NCBI RefSeq assembly: GCF_003966655.1 | Contig: NZ_AP018795.1 | Location: 1,877,501 to 1,941,500 of the forward strand | Length of the DNA stretch: 64,000 nt | Direction: 5' to 3' | From: Acidithiobacillus ferridurans | Lineage (GTDB): Bacteria > Pseudomonadota > Gammaproteobacteria > Acidithiobacillales > Acidithiobacillaceae | Part shown: positions 8,468 to 19,583 of the stretch, one piece after another | Position numbering within the stretch: the first letter of the stretch is position 1 | Layout: the number at the start of each line of letters is the position of its first letter | Notes under the pieces: generated by a model | The model's database searches: none | Told to the model about the DNA's origin: nothing | The model's input: the letters and a program-made list of their open reading frames with translations, nothing else | Translations under genes and position numbers: made by a program

Positions 8468-8827
8468 GGCGGAACTTTCACCTCTGATACAGCGCAAAAA
8501 GCAAAGCCATACAGTAGCCATTGAGGGCGTGCGGTGCAAGAGGGAGGCTACCACGATCCGTTCTGAAAACACCGTGGCCGAAGGCACGGGGCTGCTATTA
8601 TCCTGGTCATGATATAAAATGTCTGTATCGGCGTTGGCGCCCGATGCAACCGCCCGATGCAACGGCCACCACAGAGAAGCCAACGCCCTTTTTGGGAAGA
8701 GGTTCCCATGTCTGTGAGCGTCAGCAGGTCATTGTCACAAAAAGTTCATCACAGTGCCGCACTATTGTCATATTTATGAGTCATAATGGGTGGAGATTTG
8801 CTATCGTTTTTGCACGGAGAACTCTGC
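8468..8827. other. Divergent intergenic region with tandem repeat and hairpin
   Basis: About 360 bases between the bfd-like operon (left, minus) and olsBA (right, plus). No convincing gene is seen. It holds two perfect tandem copies of a 13-base unit CGCCCGATGCAAC (8638-8650, 8651-8663). These sit in the 40-base loop of a perfect 9-bp inverted repeat GGCGTTGGC / GCCAACGCC (8630-8638, 8679-8687) followed by CTTTTT (8688-8693). An AT-rich TATAAA lies at 8613-8618 upstream. The arrangement could be a leader terminator or a structured RNA. Confidence 0.5.
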
Positions 8828-9604
8828 ATGCTCAGCACTCAGTCTCACGGCAGTACCAGTCACGCCGCCACCAGGAAAGAGCGCTCATTGCGCCTCTATC
8901 TGGCGCGTCACCAGGATGACGTAGAAGCAGCGCAGCGCCTGCGCTATGACGTGTTCAGCGCCGAGTACGGCGCGCAGCTCAGCGGTCGCCCCGGGCTGGA
9001 TCAGGATGAATACGATCCATTTTGTGAGCATCTGATCGTCGAAGATGAGGTCCGTCAGGAGGTGGTCGGTACCTATCGGCTCTTTCTTCCAGAGAAGGTC
9101 GCCCGGGTGGGTCGCTATTATGCCGAGACCGAGTTTGACCTCTCCCGTCTGCTGACCATGAATGCGCGGATTATGGAGTTGGGACGATCCTGCGTACATC
9201 CCGAATACCGTCAGGGCGCGGTGATCGCGCTGCTCTGGTCGGGGCTCGCCGAGGCAATGACGATGTGGCAGATCGATTACCTCATGGGATGCGCCAGTGT
9301 CCACAGTACGGATGGTCAGGCGGTCGGCGCCCTGTATCAGAGTCTTGGCACCCATCTTACGCCGCTGGAACAACGTGTATTCCCCTTGCGGGCCCTGCCC
9401 CATTTTGACGCGCAGGCGCAGGTCGAACCGGCGCCACTGCCGAGCTTGCTCAAGGGGTATTTGCGGGCCGGGGTGCGCCTCGGCGGTGAGCCCTTCTGGG
9501 ATCCGCAATTCCATTGCGCGGATTTTTTCGTCTGGTGCGAATCGACGTTGATCTCCCCACGCTACCAGCAGCGCTTCCTGGAACCGGCGGATGCGCGTAA
9601 ATGA
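8828..9604 (+). CDS. olsB: L-ornithine N(alpha)-acyltransferase OlsB
   Basis: A 258-residue GNAT-fold acyltransferase of the OlsB type (Acetyltransf_5). OlsB transfers a 3-hydroxyacyl group from ACP to ornithine, giving lyso-ornithine lipid. Seen: LYLARHQDDVEAAQRLRYDVFSAEY, CEHLIVEDE, VVGTYRLF, MELGRSCVHPEYRQGAVIALLWSGLAEAM, and YLMGCASVHS, the family blocks in order. The ATG at 8828 follows GGAGA at 8816-8820; the earlier in-frame ATG at 8786 lacks a good site. Its stop overlaps the ATG of an olsA-like acyltransferase (ATGA), making a two-gene ornithine-lipid operon. These phosphorus-free lipids stabilise outer membranes under phosphate stress or acid. Confidence 0.88.
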   Translation: MLSTQSHGSTSHAATRKERSLRLYLARHQDDVEAAQRLRYDVFSAEYGAQLSGRPGLDQDEYDPFCEHLIVEDEVRQEVVGTYRLFLPEKVARVGRYYAETEFDLSRLLTMNARIMELGRSCVHPEYRQGAVIALLWSGLAEAMTMWQIDYLMGCASVHSTDGQAVGALYQSLGTHLTPLEQRVFPLRALPHFDAQAQVEPAPLPSLLKGYLRAGVRLGGEPFWDPQFHCADFFVWCESTLISPRYQQRFLEPADARK

Positions 9605-10503
9605 TGCGTCGTAGAAAGCCCGCCCCGGTATTGGTGCCATACCCGGGGCGGCGCTGGCGCCGTTCGCGGCCCAAGGCTGTGCGGCGCATCTGGCGGCTGC
9701 CGGTGCTGGTATTTTATCTGCTTCTGGCCTTTCCGTTAGCGGTGTGGACCTGCGCCCGAAAGCCCGCACCGGACGCCGGTAGCTATCGGGCTTTTGCCTG
9801 GTGGAGTCGGCAGGCCCTGCGCATTTTTGGGATTCATCTGCGCGTGGATGGGGTCATCCCGGAAGCGCCGGTGCTGGTCGCCGCCAACCACGTTTCCTAC
9901 CTCGACATTCTTGCGTTGGCGACCTTGATTCCCAGCCGTTTCGTAGCGAAGAAGGAAATGCGCGCATGGCCCTTTTTCGGGATTATGGGTGCGTGGTTGG
10001 GCACGCTTTTTATCGATCGCAGCGATGCCCGCGCCAGCCAGCGCATCCTGCGTCAGGCCGGTGAGATTCTGGCAGCCGGTACCAGCGTAACCGTCTTTCC
10101 GGAGGGGACTACCAGCGACGGCAGGGAAGTCGGCGATTTTTTTGCAGCGCCTTTTGAGGCCGCCTGCTGGGCAGGGACGCCCACCATACCAGTTGCACTG
10201 CGTTATGAAGACGTGCTCCGTCCCGGCCAGCCCGACGCACTTTGCCCCTTTGTCGGTGACGACAGCCTATTCGGCCATCTCTGGCGACTGGCGGCGGCCG
10301 CACCCCTGACGCTGCGGCTGGAATTCCTGCCCGCACTGGCCCCCGGATTGGGACGCCGCGAGTTGGCGACGGCCGCCCGGCAGGCCATCACCGAGGCCCT
10401 GCAGCGGATGGAACAGGGGGCGTCTGTCACCTATCTGCGCGACCCTCGCCGTCACTCCCTACGGGATGCCTGGGTGGCGTGGCGGCGGGGACATGGCGGC
10501 TGA
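9601..10503 (+). CDS. olsA: 1-acyl-glycerol-phosphate/lyso-ornithine lipid O-acyltransferase
   Basis: A 300-residue PlsC-family membrane acyltransferase. A hydrophobic N-terminal segment (LPVLVFYLLLAFPLAVW) is followed by the HX4D catalytic motif in ANHVSYLDILAL and the acceptor-binding FPEGTTSDG. Coupled by a four-base overlap to olsB, it most likely esterifies the 3-hydroxyl of lyso-ornithine lipid (OlsA), although a PlsC role in phosphatidic acid synthesis cannot be excluded from motifs alone. The highly basic N-terminus before the first helix suits inner-membrane insertion. It ends 20 bases before the convergent hemE gene. Confidence 0.87.
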   Translation: MMRRRKPAPVLVPYPGRRWRRSRPKAVRRIWRLPVLVFYLLLAFPLAVWTCARKPAPDAGSYRAFAWWSRQALRIFGIHLRVDGVIPEAPVLVAANHVSYLDILALATLIPSRFVAKKEMRAWPFFGIMGAWLGTLFIDRSDARASQRILRQAGEILAAGTSVTVFPEGTTSDGREVGDFFAAPFEAACWAGTPTIPVALRYEDVLRPGQPDALCPFVGDDSLFGHLWRLAAAAPLTLRLEFLPALAPGLGRRELATAARQAITEALQRMEQGASVTYLRDPRRHSLRDAWVAWRRGHGG

Positions 10504-10522
10504 GGAGGTATCCACAGGAGAA

Positions 10523-11587
10523 CTAGGCGGTCTTCGGTCGCCAGCTCTGCACGCTTTCGACAAGAATGGCAACATGTTCAACGGGGGTCTGCGGGGTGAT
10601 GCCGTGGCCGAGGTTGAAGATATGACCGGTCCCCGACCCGTGACTTTCCAGAATGCGCGTCGCTTCCCTGACAATCCCTTCGGGGCTGCCGTAGAGGGCG
10701 ATGGGGTCCATATTACCCTGTAGCGCAACGCTGTTACCCAGACGCTGGCGGGCGACGCCCAGTTCCGTCGTCCAATCGAGGCTCAGTGCATCGGCGCCGC
10801 TCGCGGCCATGGCCTCGAGCCAGTTGCCTCCGCCCTTGGTAAAGAGTATGACCGGCACTCGGCGGCCTTCGGCTTCGCGCCGCAAAGCGGCGACGATCTC
10901 GCTCATATAGGCGAGGGAGAACTCCGCATACGCAGGAGTACTGAGGCTGCCGCCCCAGGTATCAAAAATCATGACCGCCTGGGCACCCGCGGCAATCTGA
11001 GCGTTGAGGTAGCTGGCCACCGACTGCGCCAGGTGGCGCAGCAGCCGATGCAGCAGCGCCGGATCGCTGTACAGCAGCCCTTTGATGTGGGTGAAATCGC
11101 GGCTGCCACGCCCTTCGATCATATAGCAGGCGAGGGTCCACGGACTGCCTGCAAAACCGATGAGGGGCACACGTCCGTCGATCTCACGGCGGATGAGCCG
11201 CACGGCGTCCATCACAAAGCGCAACTCCGTTTCCGGGTCGGGCTGGCGGAGTGCGGAGATATCGGCAGCGCTGCGCAAGGGGCGTGCAAAAACCGGACCT
11301 TCTCCTTCCTGAAATTCCAGCCCGAGTCCCATGACATAGGGGATGGTCAGGATATCCGAAAAAAGGATGGCGGCATCCAGGGGGAAGCGGTTGATGGGCT
11401 GTAAAGTGACCTCGCAGGCCAGTTCCGGCGTGGTGCAGAGGCTGAGAAAATCGCCGGCCCGGGCGCGGGTGGCGCGGTACTCAGGCAGGTACCGCCCGGC
11501 CTGACGCATCAGCCAGACGGGTACGTGATCCACCGGCTGACGCAGGCAGGCGCGCAGGAAATTATCGTTCTGCAATGTGGGTTTCAC
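10523..11587 (-). CDS. hemE: Uroporphyrinogen decarboxylase
   Basis: A 354-residue cytoplasmic enzyme removing four acetate carboxyls from uroporphyrinogen III to give coproporphyrinogen III in heme synthesis. The N-terminal signature [16 protein letters not shown] carries the substrate-binding Arg residues; [25 protein letters not shown] and [15 protein letters not shown] follow as in the family. Length is normal. Start is GTG at 11587, three bases after the gltD stop, so it is probably co-transcribed with gltBD and translationally coupled. Confidence 0.97.
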   Translation of the reverse strand: MKPTLQNDNFLRACLRQPVDHVPVWLMRQAGRYLPEYRATRARAGDFLSLCTTPELACEVTLQPINRFPLDAAILFSDILTIPYVMGLGLEFQEGEGPVFARPLRSAADISALRQPDPETELRFVMDAVRLIRREIDGRVPLIGFAGSPWTLACYMIEGRGSRDFTHIKGLLYSDPALLHRLLRHLAQSVASYLNAQIAAGAQAVMIFDTWGGSLSTPAYAEFSLAYMSEIVAALRREAEGRRVPVILFTKGGGNWLEAMAASGADALSLDWTTELGVARQRLGNSVALQGNMDPIALYGSPEGIVREATRILESHGSGTGHIFNLGHGITPQTPVEHVAILVESVQSWRPKTA

Positions 11588-11590
11588 CGT

Positions 11591-12997
<1,407 letters not shown>

Positions 12998-13011
12998 TCA
13001 GGGTGACGCGG

Positions 13012-16000
13012 TCAGCTCGCTTCTTCGAGCAGGACATCCAGTTTGGCGGCCTTGGGCACCACCAGCCAGACATCGCGGATAAAGTGGGTCCAGTCCTTGA
13101 GTAGCCCCGCGGCATAATCGCTGCCGGTGGCGGCCACATGGGCCTCGATATGGCGCCGCAGGAGGGCCTCGTAGCCGCGCATGGATTCGGTTTCGATCCC
13201 GTGGTAATTCACCAGCTCACCATTCACTTGATCAGGGAACTGGCGGGCCTGATCGCGGACGAAGGCGAGGCCGCCGGTCATGCCCGCCCCGAAATTCACG
13301 CCGACCGGGCCGAGGATGACGATCTGGCCCCCGGTCATGTATTCGCAGGCGTGATCTCCGGCGCCTTCGATCACGGCGATGGCTCCTGAATTGCGCACTG
13401 CAAAGCGCTCACCGGCGCGTCCCGCGGCGTAGAGGTGTCCCCCGGTGGCTCCGTACAGGCAGGTGTTGCCGACGATGGCCGAGTCCCAACTCGCATAAGT
13501 GACACCTGCCGGCGGCGCGATGATGATCGTACCGCCATTCATGGCTTTGCCCACATAATCGTTGGCATCGCCATGCAGATGCAGGGTCATCCCCTGTACG
13601 CAGAAGGCACCAAAGGATTGGCCCGCGGTGCCCTGTAAGTCGACTTGTACCGCATCTTCCCGCAACCCGGAATTCCCATAGCGGCGGGCGATCTCTCCGG
13701 CAAGGCGGGCGCCGATGGAGCGGTTCACGTTACGGATCGGGTAGTGCAGGCGGGTGGGGATTTGTTCTTCCAGCGCGGGCCGGGCGTCCTTCACCATGGT
13801 TTCCGCCAGATCACCCTTGTCGAAAGGCGGGTTGCGGTCCTGGGTCTGAATGTTGGTGCCGGCATGGTGCAGGTCGGTATTGCCCAGCAGCGGACGCAGA
13901 TCCAGATGTGCCTGTTTTTCCGTCTGCGCCCCACCGATTTCCAGCATCTGGCTGGCGCCGACGAGGTCATCGAAGCGACGGATACCGAGTTGCGCCATGA
14001 TTTCGCGGGCTTCCTCGGCGACGAAACGGAAGTAGTTGATGACCATTTCCGGCAGGCCGGTGAAATGTTTGCGCAGGGTCTCATCCTGGGTGGCGATGCC
14101 CGTGGCGCAGTTGTTGAGATGACAGATGCGCAGATATTTGCAGCCCAGCGCGATCATCGGCGCGGTACCAAAACCGAAGCTCTCCGCACCCAGCAGAGCG
14201 CCTTTGATCACGTCCAGCCCGGTTTTGAAGCCGCCGTCGGCCTGCAAACGCACCCGATGCCGCAAGTGGTTGCGGCGTAGGGTGACCTGGGTTTCTGCCA
14301 GCCCCAGTTCCCACGGCGAGCCGGCATATTTGACCGAACTCAGCGGACTGGCGCCGGTGCCACCGTCGTAACCGGCGATGGTGATACGGTCGGCATAGGC
14401 CTTGGCCACGCCGGCGGCGATGGTGCCGACACCAGCTTCCGAGACCAGCTTCACGGAGACGTAGGCCTGTGGATTGACCTGCTTCAGGTCAAAAATGAGC
14501 TGTGCCAGATCCTCGATGGAATAGATGTCATGGTGCGGCGGCGGGCTGATGAGGGCGACGCCTTCCTTGGCGTAGCGCAGGCGGGCAATGATGCCGCTGA
14601 CCTTGTGCCCCGGCAACTGACCGCCCTCTCCAGGCTTGGCGCCCTGTGCCACCTTGATCTGCAACTCTTCGGCGTTGACCGCATACTCCGGCGTCACACC
14701 AAAACGACCTGAGGCGATCTGCTTGATCTTGCTGACTTTATTGTTGTGGTAACGGGCCGGATCCTCACCGCCTTCGCCGGAGTTGGAACGCCCGCCTATG
14801 GTATTCATGGCGATGGCCAGGGCCTCGTGGGCTTCCGGCGACAGGGCACCCAAAGACATGGCCGCCGTGTCGAAACGGCGGGTAATCGCCTCGATGGGCT
14901 CCACTTCGCTGAGTGGGATGGGCTGTGCGGCCGGGCGCAACTGCAGCAGATCGCGCAGGTTGGTGACCGGGCGATCGTTCACCAGCCCGGCAAAAACCCG
15001 GTAGTCGGCGTAGCGCCCTGAACGGACCGCCGTTTGCAGGCTCTGGACGACATCCGGGTGGTAGGCGTGATATTCACCGCCGTTGACATATTTGAGCAGA
15101 CCGCCCAGTGACAGCGCCTTTCGGGGCATGTACGCATCGCGAACTTGCTGGCGGATATCGTTTTCGAGATGGCTGAACGACGCCCCGCCGATGCGGTTGA
15201 CCGTCCCCTTGAAACAGCGCTCCACCACCATCTGATCCAGGCCGAGTGCCTCGAAGAGCTGGGTGCTGCGGTACGATGCCAGGGTGGAAATCCCCATTTT
15301 TGAGAGGATCTTATAGAGGCCTTTGTCGATGCCCTTGCGATAATTTTCCAGTGCCTTGAGAACCGTCACCGGCTGGCTGAAGGCGTGCCGTTCGGCCAGG
15401 CTGCGGATGATGGCATAGCTCAGGTAGGGGTAGACGGCAGTGGCGCCATAACCGATCAGGGTGGCGAACTGGTGGGAATCGCGGGCATGGGCCGTGGCTG
15501 CCACGATGTTACAGCGGGTGCGCAGGCCGGCATCGATGAGGGCATGGTGGACGGCACCTACCGCCATCAGCGCCGGGATGTAGAGCCGGTCACGCTCCAG
15601 GGCGTGATCCGAGAGCACCAGGATGACGGCCCCGTGCCGCACCGCCTCGATGACCGCCTCGCAGAGGGCCTCGATGGCCCCTCCCAGATTATTGTCCGCA
15701 GCGGAATAGCAGAGATCGAAGGTCTGGCTGCGGAAGGCGGGTTCCGTGTGGCTGGTGAGGGCGCTGAAAATGGCATCGGAGAGCACCGGGGAGTGCACCT
15801 CGATGCGCCGGGCATACTGGGGTCGCTCGGCAAACAGATTGCTTTCGCTGCCGATGACCGTGTTGAGGGACATTACCAGCGCTTCGCGCAGGGGGTCTAT
15901 GGGGGGTTGGTGACCTGGGCGAACTGCTGTCGGAAATAATCGGCGATGTGCCGGGTCTGCCGCGACAGGACCGCCATGGGGGTATCGTCACCCATGGAAC

Positions 16001-17438
16001 CGACGGCTTCCTGGGCACCTTCGGCGAGGACGCGGATCACCTGGTCTTCTTCCTCAAAGCTGACGCCAAAGGCCTTTTCACTGACCAGCAGGTCGTTCAC
16101 CGGTAACGCGGGGGTGGCAGTCCGGTCGTCGCTGTCGAGATGTTCGGCATACAGATCCAGCCATTCCCGGTAGGGGTGGCTGTTCTGGATTTGCGCGTCG
16201 ATGTCCGCCGACTCCAGAAATTTTCCCGTGGCCATATCCACCGCCACCAGTTGTCCCGGCCCGACTCGGCCCTGCACGACGATGTCGCGGTGATCGTAGT
16301 CGAAGACGCCCACTTCGGAGGAGATGTTGATGATCCGGTCTTTGGTGATGACATAGCGGGCCGGACGCAGACCGTTGCGATCCAGTGCGCAGGCCGCGAT
16401 GCGTCCGGTGTTGAGCACCAGTCCGGCGGGGCCGTCCCAGGCCTCCATGCGCATGGAGTGATATTCGTAGAAGGCACGCAGGGCGGGTTCAATGCGCGGG
16501 ACGTTATGCCAGGCGGGCGGCACCAGCAGACGGATGGCCTTGAAAAAGTCCATGCCGCCCTGCACCAGCAGTTCCAGCATGTTGTCGAGACTAAAGGAAT
16601 CACTGCCGCCGCCCACCGCCGGAAGCACTTCCGCCATGGGTAACAGCTCGCATTGGAGCTGCGCCTCGCGGGCCTTGGCCCACAGACGGTTGCCCTGCAC
16701 GGTATTCAACTCGCCATTGTGGGCGAGGATGCGGAAGGGCTGGCACAGCCGCCATTCCGGCCAGGTATTGGTGGAAAAACGCTGGTGGTAGGTGACGAGG
16801 GCGGAGGCGAAGCGCGGGTCGCGGAGGTCGGGGTAAAAAACCGGGAGATTTTCCGGCAATACCATGCCTTTGTAGCCGATGACCTGAGAGGAGCAGGTCA
16901 CCGCAAAAAAACTGCCCTCGTCGGCAAAGCGTTTCTCTACCCGCCGCCGCATGCGGTAGAGAAGGCGCTCCCGGTTGTCCGTATCCATACCGTCGGGGAG
17001 GCCCACAAAAGCCTGCCAGATTCCCGGCAGACTCTGCAGGGCTTCTTCACCACAGGCGCCAAGGTCGGCAGGTACCTCGCGCCAACCCAGGCAGCGCAGT
17101 CCGAGATCTTCCGCTTCAGCACCCAGCGCTGTTCGAATAGTCGTTGCAACCGTTTCGTCCCGAGGCAGGAAAAACTGACCGATACCAAAGTGCGTACCGA
17201 GAGTGATGCCCTGTTCGGCAGCGATGGCGCGGAAAAAGGCCTCCGGCATCTGCAACAGCAGGCCGCAACCGTCGCCGCTTTTGCCGTCGGCGGCTATGGC
17301 GCCGCGGTGGGTGAGCCGCGCCAATGAGACGATGGCCGTCGCGACGATGGCGTGACTGGCCTGGTTGTCCATCTGGGCAATCAGCCCGAAGCCACAGGAG
17401 TCCCGTTCAAAATCGGAGGAGTATAAGCTTTGCGTCAT
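13012..17438 (-). pseudogene. gltB: Glutamate synthase large subunit, single-base frameshift
   Basis: As given, the gene is two open frames: a 513-residue N-terminal part (15897-17438) and a 953-residue C-terminal part beginning at MSLNTV (13012-15873). At the junction (15901-15906, six G on the plus strand) the frame ends as AQVTNPP-stop. Adding one base to this run restores AQVTNPPIDPLREALVMSLN and a single 1,475-residue GltB of normal length. The N-terminal part has the amidotransferase nucleophile Cys after a short propeptide (ERDSCGFGLIAQMD) and the central domain; the C-terminal part has the FMN/Fe-S synthase domain (GEGGEDPARY, CHLNNCATGIATQ) and the beta-helix GXGXG domain. A sequencing undercall is as likely as real inactivation, since ammonium assimilation would depend on it. 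Confidence 0.9.
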
Positions 17439-17493
17439 ATCGTCACCTGGTCGTCACATCACCCTGTCGCCGGACTGCAAAGCAGGGCCGGGC

Positions 17494-17522
17494 ATTATAA
17501 CGCGCTCATGGGTACCATCCAA
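17494..17522 (-). promoter_or_regulatory. Sigma-70 promoter for gltBD-hemE
   Basis: Read on the minus strand: -35 TTGGAT (17517-17522), 17-base spacer, perfect -10 TATAAT (17494-17499). The start point would be near 17487, giving a leader of about 50 bases to the gltB ATG at 17438. It is the clearest promoter in the window. Confidence 0.75.
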
Positions 17523-17575
17523 GGGTGCGAATGGATCATTCCCGGAATAACGGGGCAGGATGGGCAAGAGAAGGT

Positions 17576-18748
17576 TCAGGCCTCGCCGTGCGGGTCAAAC
17601 AGACGGTCATACTCGGCGATGGCAAAGCGGTCGGTCATGCCCGCCACATAGTCGGCAACGACACGCGCCCGACGCTTTGCTGCACCGTCACACTCGTTGA
17701 TGCGCACCTGGTATTTCAGTGGCAGCAGCCGCGGATCTTCGAGCAGGGTATGGAACAGCTTGCGTACCAGGCGCTTGGCTTTTTCCGCCTGACGGTGCAC
17801 CCGGGGGTGGCGGTACATGCGCTGAAAGAGAAAGCGTTTGAGGGTGGCGACTTCGTGGGCGATGGCCGGACTGTGGGCGGCGAGCGGCTGCGACGCGGCC
17901 CGCACTTCCGCTATGGTGGTGACGCCTTCGGCCGCGATGCGGCGCCGGGTCTCACGGACCAGATCGTGGATGAGCAGATTGATGAGGCGGCGGCCCGTCT
18001 CGTGACGCAATATGGTCGCGGAAGCGTCGGGAAAGCGTTGCTGCACCTCGGCGAAAATCGTCCCGTATAAAGTATTGGCGCAGAGTTCTTCGCGGCTCAG
18101 CAGGCCGGCGCGCAGACCGTCATCGATATCATGGTTGTTATAGGCGATCTCGTCGGCGAGATTGGTGATCTGCGCCTCCAGGCTGGGCTGGGAGCCCCGC
18201 AGAAAGCGTTCACCCACGTCGCCTAGGTCGGGGGCTTTATTTTTGGCGCAATGCTTGAGAATACCCTCGCGGGTTTCGAAGGTCAGGTTCAGGCCTGGAA
18301 AGTCGCCGTAGCGCTTTTCCAGATGGTCCACGATTCGCAGGGACTGGATGTTGTGCTCGAAACCGCCGAGGTCGGCCATGCATTCCTGCAGGGCATCCTG
18401 TCCGGCATGGCCGAAAGGGGTATGACCCAGATCGTGGGCCAGGGCGATGGCTTCGACCAGATCCTCGTTCAAGGCCAACTGGCGGGCGATGGCGCGCCCC
18501 ACCTGTCCGACTTCCAGGCTGTGGGTGAGGCGAGTGCGGTAGAGATCCCCCTCGTGATTCACGAAGACCTGGGTCTTGTATTCCAGACGGCGGAACGCGC
18601 CGGAGTGAATGACCCGGTCGCGGTCGCGCTGAAAGGCGCTGCGACCGGCGGGCGGCTCCTCTGCGTGTTTGCGGCCACGGCTCTGCGCGGGGTCGGCGGC
18701 GTATGGCGCCAAGCCCCCGGGCTGTCCCGGAGAGGCCAGGTCAGGCAT
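17576..18748 (-). CDS. dgt: dGTPase-like HD-domain triphosphohydrolase
   Basis: A 390-residue HD-superfamily phosphohydrolase related to deoxyguanosinetriphosphate triphosphohydrolase. The metal-binding His/Asp set is in YRTRLTHSLEVGQVGRAIAR and AHDLGHTPFGHAGQDAL; EIAYNNHDIDDGLRAGLL provides the later Asp. It hydrolyses dNTPs to nucleoside and triphosphate, controlling the dNTP pool. The ATG at 18748 is favoured: it overlaps the thyX stop by eight bases, and the extended upstream frame is just thyX sequence in another frame. Pairing with thyX, a dTMP-making enzyme, gives a nucleotide-balance theme at the end of the pil-aro operon. Confidence 0.88.
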   Translation of the reverse strand: MPDLASPGQPGGLAPYAADPAQSRGRKHAEEPPAGRSAFQRDRDRVIHSGAFRRLEYKTQVFVNHEGDLYRTRLTHSLEVGQVGRAIARQLALNEDLVEAIALAHDLGHTPFGHAGQDALQECMADLGGFEHNIQSLRIVDHLEKRYGDFPGLNLTFETREGILKHCAKNKAPDLGDVGERFLRGSQPSLEAQITNLADEIAYNNHDIDDGLRAGLLSREELCANTLYGTIFAEVQQRFPDASATILRHETGRRLINLLIHDLVRETRRRIAAEGVTTIAEVRAASQPLAAHSPAIAHEVATLKRFLFQRMYRHPRVHRQAEKAKRLVRKLFHTLLEDPRLLPLKYQVRINECDGAAKRRARVVADYVAGMTDRFAIAEYDRLFDPHGEA

Positions 18749-19583
18749 GCCCGGACGATTCCTGCAGTGTGGCACCGGCGGCCGCGGATTCGTCCAGCAC
18801 CCGCTGCATGGTTTCGGCGAGTAGCGGCAGGCGGGCGGCGAACAGCGCGAAGGCCGCATCGGCATACTCGCGAATTTCATACTGGGCGTCCTGCTTGCGC
18901 CGTAGTTTGAAAAAATTCATCAAACTGCGGAAGTTGACCGTCCAGTAGACGTCCGAGTAGGTCGCGACCGGCATCACATTGCGCAGCAGTTCGCGGACCC
19001 GGCCACGGTAAGGGTCGCGCCCACCTTCTTTGGGAGCCAGTTCACCGCGTTCGCGCGCACCGTCAATGCGGCTGCATGCCGCGCTATATTGTTTCTCATA
19101 CCAGGCGAAGAGTTGCGCCATCAGCGCTTCATATTCGTCTATGGCGGCCTCATCCAAAACCGCAAAGCCATCCACCGTGCGCGCGGCGACATCGGGCACA
19201 TAGGCGACGGAGATGGGCTTGCGATAGCGCATGGAAAACTCGTTCCAACTGGAAACGCGGTGTTTGACCCACTGGCGCAGCACGAAAATCGGCGCGATGA
19301 AGCGGAAACGAAAATAGACGGTCTCGAAGGGGGTGCCATGCTGATCGCGCAGCAACTGGTAAAGCAGGGCGCGGTCGCGATCCGTAAATTCGTGCCCGTT
19401 GGCGAGGCGCTGGTTGGTGGTGCTGATGCGCGCGGTGTTGATGATGGTGGCCTCATCACCCCAGGTTTCCTCCAGTTCGATGAAACCGAAGTTGCCAATG
19501 CGGCGGGTACCGCCGGGATTGAGTGCGCTACGCCGCGCCATTTCCTCCCGCAATTCCGCGGTCGCCTTGTTGATCTCATGCAT
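18741..19583 (-). CDS. thyX: Flavin-dependent thymidylate synthase
   Basis: A 280-residue ThyX homologue, methylating dUMP to dTMP with FAD and methylene-tetrahydrofolate. The signature RHRxxSxNExSxR appears as KHRVSSWNEFSMRY, so the first Arg is Lys. Other family blocks: GHEFTDRDRALLYQLL, HGTPFETVYFRFRFIAPIFVLRQW, YWTVNFRSLMNFFKLR, DAQYEIREYA. The ATG at 19583 overlaps the restored aroB stop (19576-19578). In the sequence as given, the frameshift in aroB makes the two genes read as one 642-residue frame, which should not be read as a real fusion. The dgt gene follows with an 8-base overlap. Confidence 0.92.
   Translation of the reverse strand: MHEINKATAELREEMARRSALNPGGTRRIGNFGFIELEETWGDEATIINTARISTTNQRLANGHEFTDRDRALLYQLLRDQHGTPFETVYFRFRFIAPIFVLRQWVKHRVSSWNEFSMRYRKPISVAYVPDVAARTVDGFAVLDEAAIDEYEALMAQLFAWYEKQYSAACSRIDGARERGELAPKEGGRDPYRGRVRELLRNVMPVATYSDVYWTVNFRSLMNFFKLRRKQDAQYEIREYADAAFALFAARLPLLAETMQRVLDESAAAGATLQESSGHA

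Noticed and set aside
8468-8683. Longer start for the BFD-like gene
   Set aside because: The extra 72 residues do not look like any domain and the internal ATG has a proper ribosome site.
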